From: Blautia sp. BIOML-A1 | Lineage (GTDB): Bacteria > Bacillota > Clostridia > Lachnospirales > Lachnospiraceae | Length of the DNA stretch: 64,000 nt | NCBI RefSeq assembly: GCF_009883055.1 | Contig: NZ_WWVR01000001.1 | Location: 1-64,000 of the forward strand | Reading direction: 5' to 3' | Part shown: piece by piece, positions 58,957-64,000 of the stretch | Position numbering within the stretch: position 1 is the stretch's first letter | Layout: the number at the start of each line of letters is the position of its first letter | Translations under genes and position numbers: made by a program | The notes under the pieces: model-generated | Seen by the model: only the letters and a program-made list of their open reading frames with translations | Told to the model about the DNA's origin: nothing | The model's database searches: none

Positions 58957-61233
58957 ATGCCAATGACAAAACCTGGAAAGTTTGACAGCAAAGGAGCATG
59001 GGACGGTTTCCGCGGAGAAATCTGGCAGGAAGAAATCAACGTTCGTGATTTCATTCAGAAAAACTATACACCATATGATGGAGATGAGAGTTTTCTGGCA
59101 GATGCGACTGAGAAAACTGAAAAATTATGGGACCATGTTCAGAAGCTGCAGAAAGAAGAGAGAGAAAAAGGCGGTGTTCTGGAGTGTGAAACAGAGGTTG
59201 TTTCCGGTCTGACCGCGTATGGACCTGGATATATCAGTGAAGAACTGAAAGACCTGGAGCAGATCGTAGGTTTACAGACAGACAAACCTCTGAAACGTGC
59301 ATTCATGCCGTATGGTGGTATCCGCATGGCGGTTCAGGCTGCCGAGACTTACGGATATGAGATTAATCCGGAACTCAAAAAAATCTTTACAACTTATGTG
59401 ACAACTCATAACGATGCTGTTTTTGGTGCATACACTCCGGAAATGCGTCTTGCAAGAAAGACACACGTTGTAACAGGTCTTCCGGATACTTACGGACGCG
59501 GACGTATCGTAGGTGACTATCGTCGAGTGGCTCTTTACGGAATCGATCGTCTGATCGAGGCAAAAAAAGTAGCTCATTACCGTGCAGGCTGCGGAAACAT
59601 GTACGATGATGTCATCCGTATGCGTGAGGAAATCAGCCAGCAGCTCAAAGCTCTCAATGAGATGAAGAAGATGGCTGAGATCTATGGATACGATATCTCC
59701 AGACCGGCAAAAAATGCCCGCGAAGCAGTTCAGTGGCTGTATTTCGGATATCTGGCAGCAGTCAAGACACAGAACGGAGCAGCAATGAGTGTCGGACGTA
59801 TTTCCACATTCCTGGATATTTACATTCAGCGTGATATCGAAAAAGGAATCCTCACAGAAGATGAGGCACAGGAACTGATCGACCACATGACCATGAAGTT
59901 CAGAATGGTAAAATTCGCACGTATTCCGGAATACAACCAGTTATTCTCAGGTGACCCGACCTGGGTAACCCTGGAAGTTGGCGGAACAAGTCTGGACGGA
60001 CGCCATATGGTAACAAAGACAGACTATCGTTTCCTTCATACTCTGGAAAACATGGGACCAAGCCCGGAACCGAACCTTACCGTTCTTTACAGCCCGAACC
60101 TTCCGAGAGCTTTCAAAGAATATGCGGCTAAGATCTCCGTTGATACAAGTTCCATCCAGTATGAGAATGACGAAGTTATGAAACCGGAATGGGGAGATGA
60201 CTATTCTATCTGCTGCTGTGTTTCCGCAACAAAGACAGGTAAAGAGATCCAGCTCTTCGGTGCCCGTGCAAACCTTGCAAAAACACTGCTGTACGCATTC
60301 AATGGTGGTTTCGACGAGAAACACAGAATCCAGTGTGGACCGGCAATGGCAAAAATTACTTCTGAATATGCTGATTATGATGAAGTGGTTGAGAAATTTG
60401 ACTGGTGGATGGACTGGCTCGCAGACATTTATGTAAATGTGCTCAATCTGATCCACTACATGCATGATAAATACTACTATGAAGCAGCAGAGATGGCTCT
60501 GATCGATAATGACTGTGAACGTTCCTTTGCAACAGGTATTGCAGGATTCTCACACGTTGTAGATTCCCTCAGTGCGATTAAATATGCCAAAGTTAAGATT
60601 ATCCGTGACGAAGAAGGCATCACAAAAGACTTCGAGATTGAGGGAGACTTCCCACGCTACGGAAATGATGATCCGCGTGCAGATGAGATTGCAACCTGGC
60701 TTCTGCGTACCTTCTTTGACAAAATCCGCCGTCGTCACACATACCGTGACTCCAAACCGAGTACTTCTATACTGACCATTACTTCCAATGTAGTATATGG
60801 AGAGGCTACAGGAGCTACACCGGACGGACGTAAAGCATACACTTCCTTTGCACCAGGAGCTTCACCGTCTTATGGCGCAGAGCAGAACGGACTTCTTGCT
60901 TCCCTGAACTCTGTTGCAAAGATTCCGTATCACTGGGCACTGGATGGTATTTCCAATACACAGACGATCAACCCGGATGCACTGGGACATGAAGAAAAAG
61001 AGCGCAAAGAAAATCTGGTAAACATCCTTGACGGATACTTCTCACAGGATGCTCATCATCTGAATGTCAATGTGTTTGGAACCGAGAAACTGATCGATGC
61101 AATGGAACATCCGGAAAAAGAAGAGTATCAGAACTTTACAATCCGTGTTTCTGGATACGCCGTTAAGTTTATTTCCCTGACAAAGAAACAGCAGCTTGAT
61201 GTTATCGCACGTACCTGCCATAAGAGACTTTAA
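58957..61233 (+). CDS. pflB: Formate C-acetyltransferase (pyruvate formate-lyase)
   Basis: This 758-aa glycyl radical enzyme converts pyruvate and CoA to acetyl-CoA and formate. It has nearly the length of E. coli PflB (760). The active cysteines are C420-C421 in '[12 protein letters not shown]', next to '[19 protein letters not shown]', and the radical glycine is G733 in '[15 protein letters not shown]'. This is canonical Pfl, not a diol dehydratase or choline lyase type. ATG 58957 follows AAGGAGGA; the frame opens at 58882 but the extra residues are not family-like. No activating enzyme (pflA) is seen in the window; a FUSC-type gene follows instead. Confidence 0.96.
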   Translation: MPMTKPGKFDSKGAWDGFRGEIWQEEINVRDFIQKNYTPYDGDESFLADATEKTEKLWDHVQKLQKEEREKGGVLECETEVVSGLTAYGPGYISEELKDLEQIVGLQTDKPLKRAFMPYGGIRMAVQAAETYGYEINPELKKIFTTYVTTHNDAVFGAYTPEMRLARKTHVVTGLPDTYGRGRIVGDYRRVALYGIDRLIEAKKVAHYRAGCGNMYDDVIRMREEISQQLKALNEMKKMAEIYGYDISRPAKNAREAVQWLYFGYLAAVKTQNGAAMSVGRISTFLDIYIQRDIEKGILTEDEAQELIDHMTMKFRMVKFARIPEYNQLFSGDPTWVTLEVGGTSLDGRHMVTKTDYRFLHTLENMGPSPEPNLTVLYSPNLPRAFKEYAAKISVDTSSIQYENDEVMKPEWGDDYSICCCVSATKTGKEIQLFGARANLAKTLLYAFNGGFDEKHRIQCGPAMAKITSEYADYDEVVEKFDWWMDWLADIYVNVLNLIHYMHDKYYYEAAEMALIDNDCERSFATGIAGFSHVVDSLSAIKYAKVKIIRDEEGITKDFEIEGDFPRYGNDDPRADEIATWLLRTFFDKIRRRHTYRDSKPSTSILTITSNVVYGEATGATPDGRKAYTSFAPGASPSYGAEQNGLLASLNSVAKIPYHWALDGISNTQTINPDALGHEEKERKENLVNILDGYFSQDAHHLNVNVFGTEKLIDAMEHPEKEEYQNFTIRVSGYAVKFISLTKKQQLDVIARTCHKRL

Positions 61234-61251
61234 TAAGGGAAAGATATAGAT

Positions 61252-61974
61252 ATGGCATTTGGATTTGGACCGCAGGAAATGCTGGACAGAGCACAGGTGC
61301 CAGACAAATGGCAGCTTACGCCACTTAAAAATTTCAAATCTCCCCGGGTTCGGGCGAGGATGTGGCGTACTGCTCTGGCAGTATTGATCACTGCCATAGT
61401 TTACGAATACCTCCTAAGCGAACGAAATCCGTGTTTTGCATTAATCGGTGCAGTCTACGCGGTAGGAAGCCAGTTTGAAGAGGGCTTCCACAACGGAATC
61501 AATCGGGTGATCGGTACTTTGGTTGGAGGTCTCCTGGTGATTCCTTTCTATGAATTGTATACCAGTCAGCCCTTCGGGGTTCCTGACTGGATATGGCTTG
61601 TTTCCGGTCTGTGTCTTGTGATCTGGTGCAATTTTGCACTGGGTGCAGACTCAGCGATTCAGCCTGGAAGTGTTATTTATTTTGTCGTGATCTATACAGT
61701 AGGTACGGAGCGGGTACTCCCATACACAATAGCCCGCATCCTTGATACTGGTGGAGGTGTGCTGATCACACTTCTGCTGTATGTGCTGTTTCCCTCAAAG
61801 CACGACAGAGAAAAAGGTGTTTCTTTACTAACCTTCTGGGCTGAAACAAAATATGCTTTTAAATCTTACATAAACAAAAACCGCACATCCCGAAAGAAAG
61901 AGCGTGAAAATTTCGGGGTGGAAGGTGAAAAATTTTCTACTATAATCTCTAAAATAAAAGATAGACATAAGTGA
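61252..61974 (+). CDS. FUSC/aromatic acid exporter family membrane protein
   Basis: This 240-aa protein has five to six hydrophobic helices (about 36-185), with 'TALAVLITAIVYEYL', 'PCFALIGAVYAVGSQFEEGF' and 'GINRVIGTLVGGLL', the pattern of the ArAE_1/FUSC N-terminal membrane domain. The rest, 'FPSKHDREKG' onward, is a short basic cytoplasmic tail. It is about a third of full FUSC proteins, matching the short Firmicute type. It starts 18 bp after pflB and may be co-transcribed. Substrate unknown; aromatic or organic acid efflux is a family guess. Confidence 0.8.
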   Translation: MAFGFGPQEMLDRAQVPDKWQLTPLKNFKSPRVRARMWRTALAVLITAIVYEYLLSERNPCFALIGAVYAVGSQFEEGFHNGINRVIGTLVGGLLVIPFYELYTSQPFGVPDWIWLVSGLCLVIWCNFALGADSAIQPGSVIYFVVIYTVGTERVLPYTIARILDTGGGVLITLLLYVLFPSKHDREKGVSLLTFWAETKYAFKSYINKNRTSRKKERENFGVEGEKFSTIISKIKDRHK

Positions 61975-61977
61975 TAT

Positions 61978-62024
61978 TAAAAAATCCTGGAGCAGGTCTT
62001 CTGACCTGTTCCAGGATTTTTTGA
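61978..62024. terminator. Strong bidirectional terminator
   Basis: AAAATCCTGGAGCAGGTC (from 61981) pairs with GACCTGTTCCAGGATTTT with one mismatch and a TTCT loop, flanked by A and T runs. It serves the pflB transcript and the convergent oleate hydratase gene. Confidence 0.9.
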
Positions 62025-62127
62025 ATATGTGTGTATTATTAGGATATCATAGATAAGATCCAGATGCAGTAACATATATTATAGAAATATTGCAATTTTT
62101 AATGTTTGTACGAAACAGAGAAAGATG

Positions 62128-64000
62128 TTACATATCATCCTTCAGTACATCGTAGTCTCTTAAGACTTTCTCGATCACAGTTCCCTTGATGAAATGAAGT
62201 ACTGGTTTCAGGATAAGGTTTGCTCCAGGAATGTCGAGCTCCAGTGGGGATTTGCCATCCATCAGTTTGACGCTGCTACTTAAGAGCTCACGGATATCGT
62301 AAACGCTTCCCCATACTTCCGGTACACCACGGTCAACACCGAGAAGTCCGTAAACAGCTTCCATAGCAGTTCTGACAGAGTACTCTGTGGTAAATACAGT
62401 GTCACGAGGTGTATCTGCGAACTGGCCGAGGAAAGCGAAGTTTACACAGCCATCCGGGATTACATCCGGGCGGTCACCCTTGGTTCTTGGCATGAAGAAT
62501 GCGGTGATATAAGGCATCATGGTCGGTACACACACTGCACTGTGCTCAGCGAGTTCATCAATCTGATCTTCTGGAACACCAAGGTGATACAGCCATTCTG
62601 CGGTGATCTCTTTACCGGTACAATCCTTCATAGGTTTCTTGATATAGTCTCCAGGTACGTCTGTGAACAGACCATAAACCCATACGCAGACTTTATCTTT
62701 ATCCTGATCCTTGAACTGTCCCTGACGGTTGATGGTCCAGCTTAAGAGCCACTTGGAATCTTGGCAGCTTACAATACCGCCGGTAACAACCTTGCCGGTA
62801 CGAGGATCACGTTTGCAGATATCGGTGATATATGGAATGATCTTGTCATCCAGAGTTGTGACTGTTGCAGATTCCCAGTTGGTCTTGCTGATATCGGAGC
62901 AGAATTTTTCTGGATGTCCGAAGGACGGATCCTGCACTGCGATATTTTTCCAGAGGGACCAGCAGCCGCTTGTACGAACCTCGGCATCACCGTTTGGTGC
63001 ATGGTTCTGATCACCATAGATCGTGCCTTCTGTACAGCTTCCGTTGGTAACAAATACGAGGTCATTTTCGGTAAGGACAATGCCTTTTTCTACACCATTT
63101 ACTTTGCATTCGATCGCAGAGGCAATCTTCTTGTCATCCTTGAAATCAAAGATAACATTGGTAACTTCTGTGTTGAACTGGAAATCAACACCAGCATCTT
63201 CCAGATATTTCTGCATAGGAAGAATCAGGGAATCATACTGATTATATTTGGTGAATTTCAGAGCACTGAAATCCGGAAGTCCAGCAATGTGATGGATGAA
63301 ACGCTGGAAATAAAGCTTCATCTCCAGGGCACTGTGCCAGTTTTCAAATGCGAACATGGTTCTCCAGTACAGCCAGAAAGTGGAATCAAATACTTCGTCG
63401 TCGAAAACATCTTCGATGGTCTTATCGTAGAGGTCTTCGTCTTTTGTCATGAAGAGTTTCATGATTTCCATACAGCCTTTCTGGCTGAGGTTAAATTTAC
63501 CATCTGTGTGAGCATCCTCTCCGCGGTTTACAGTCGCACGGCAGAGAGAATAGTTAGGGTCATGTTTGTTCAGCCAGTAATATTCATCCAGTACGGAAAC
63601 AGCAGGTGTTTCAATGGAAGGAATACTGCGGAACAGATCCCAGAGACATTCGAAATGGTTTTCCATTTCACGTCCGCCTCTCATGACATAGCCGCGGGTC
63701 GGATCGAAGATGCCGTCGCAGGCACCGCCGGCAATGTCCATAGCCTCCAGAATATGGATATGGGAGCCTGGCATCTGGGCATCACGAACGAGGAAGCAGG
63801 CAGCAGCGAGAGAAGCAAGACCGCTTCCTACGATATATGCGTGTTTGTCATCTACGCCTTCCGGTTTCTCCGGGCGGGCAAATGCCTCATAGTTACCGTT
63901 GGTATAGTAGATGCCTTTGCTGTTCTTTTCGTATTTGCCGCGTTCTGTATTGCGGTAATCAGCTCTTGCAGCTTTGGCCTTTTTTGCTTTGGTTTCTTTG
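62128..64000 (-). CDS. ohyA: Oleate hydratase (MCRA family), 5' end outside the window
   Basis: The visible 623 residues belong to the FAD-dependent fatty acid hydratase family, formerly myosin-cross-reactive antigen. The frame stays open past the internal Met at 63774 up to the window edge. It gives the FAD-binding 'AYIVGSGLASLAAACFLVRD' and earlier 'YYTNGNYEAFARPEKPEG', so the true start lies beyond 64000. Other marks are 'GGRELENHFECLWDLF'-like 'GGREMENHFECLWDLF', 'RWRTMFAFENWHSALEM'-like 'WRTMFAFENWHSALEMK', 'RFIHHIAGLPDFSALKFTKY' and 'GCVNFAFLGQFADTPRDTVF'. It adds water to oleic or linoleic acid double bonds, a detoxification step in gut bacteria. Confidence 0.93.
   Translation of the reverse strand, partial: KETKAKKAKAARADYRNTERGKYEKNSKGIYYTNGNYEAFARPEKPEGVDDKHAYIVGSGLASLAAACFLVRDAQMPGSHIHILEAMDIAGGACDGIFDPTRGYVMRGGREMENHFECLWDLFRSIPSIETPAVSVLDEYYWLNKHDPNYSLCRATVNRGEDAHTDGKFNLSQKGCMEIMKLFMTKDEDLYDKTIEDVFDDEVFDSTFWLYWRTMFAFENWHSALEMKLYFQRFIHHIAGLPDFSALKFTKYNQYDSLILPMQKYLEDAGVDFQFNTEVTNVIFDFKDDKKIASAIECKVNGVEKGIVLTENDLVFVTNGSCTEGTIYGDQNHAPNGDAEVRTSGCWSLWKNIAVQDPSFGHPEKFCSDISKTNWESATVTTLDDKIIPYITDICKRDPRTGKVVTGGIVSCQDSKWLLSWTINRQGQFKDQDKDKVCVWVYGLFTDVPGDYIKKPMKDCTGKEITAEWLYHLGVPEDQIDELAEHSAVCVPTMMPYITAFFMPRTKGDRPDVIPDGCVNFAFLGQFADTPRDTVFTTEYSVRTAMEAVYGLLGVDRGVPEVWGSVYDIRELLSSSVKLMDGKSPLELDIPGANLILKPVLHFIKGTVIEKVLRDYDVLKDDM

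Noticed and set aside
58957..61233. Glycyl radical enzyme as cargo of the nearby microcompartment genes
   Set aside because: The residues around the active cysteines and the radical glycine are those of canonical PflB, the N-terminus shows no clear encapsulation peptide, and a LysR gene and transporter lie between.

Overview
The window looks like chromosome of a gut Lachnospiraceae bacterium (Blautia-like Firmicute). Supporting signs are strong AGGAGG ribosome-binding sites, sigma-A promoters, T-tailed hairpin terminators, ribose-type sugar ABC operons with YesMN-type and AraC regulators, a bile salt hydrolase, a DUF3877 protein, pyruvate formate-lyase and oleate hydratase. The genus is inference. 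No rRNA, tRNA, CRISPR array or complete transposase gene was seen.

Layout. 1-235: a chain of hairpins (possible right end/omega-RNA of an IS605/TnpB-type element lying to the left) and a shortened copy of a dispersed repeat. 236-5718: a hybrid sensor kinase split by a frameshift at an A7 run, convergent with a large secreted papain-like protease. 5826-13077: a carbohydrate locus with FucU-type mutarotase (minus strand), then GatY-like aldolase, LacI repressor, FGGY kinase, GatD-like dehydrogenase, PfkB kinase and aldo/keto reductase behind a good promoter carrying two LacI-type operators. Together these reconstruct a non-PTS galactitol/tagatose-type route. 13078-13718: gene-free, packed with palindromic repeats. 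13719-22998: YesN/YesM two-component system plus a membrane-anchored sugar-binding protein, then an ABC importer (permease, ATPase, permease, binding protein). 23130-29325: AraC regulator divergent from a second ABC importer. 29487-34133: Gld-like ABC-2 transporter module with two accessory membrane proteins. 34158-41339: L-pentose catabolism (L-xylulose kinase, UlaE, AraD, RhaB-like kinase, AraA-like isomerase, AraC regulator).

41420-43184 (minus): DUF3877 protein, bile salt hydrolase and a 74-aa unknown. 43515-45463: ArsC/Spx-like protein and an AlbA_2-type ATPase. 45647-45880: remnant of a protein kinase gene. 46142-48723: citrate synthase and TrpS. 48726-54701: a complete urease operon ureAB-C-I-EFG-D, preceded by a promoter and a strong leader terminator (candidate attenuator). 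54946-56302: an isolated bacterial microcompartment module, two EutS/PduU-type shell proteins and an EutP/PduV GTPase, on its own promoter. 56500-58793: LysR regulator and SLC13-type transporter. 58957-61974: pyruvate formate-lyase and a FUSC-family membrane protein. 62128-64000 (minus): oleate hydratase, running off the window.

The most interesting points are the ABC-fed galactitol/tagatose-like pathway, the satellite microcompartment module between urease and Pfl, the urease leader terminator, the kinase split at a slippery heptamer, and the dispersed MITE-like repeat.
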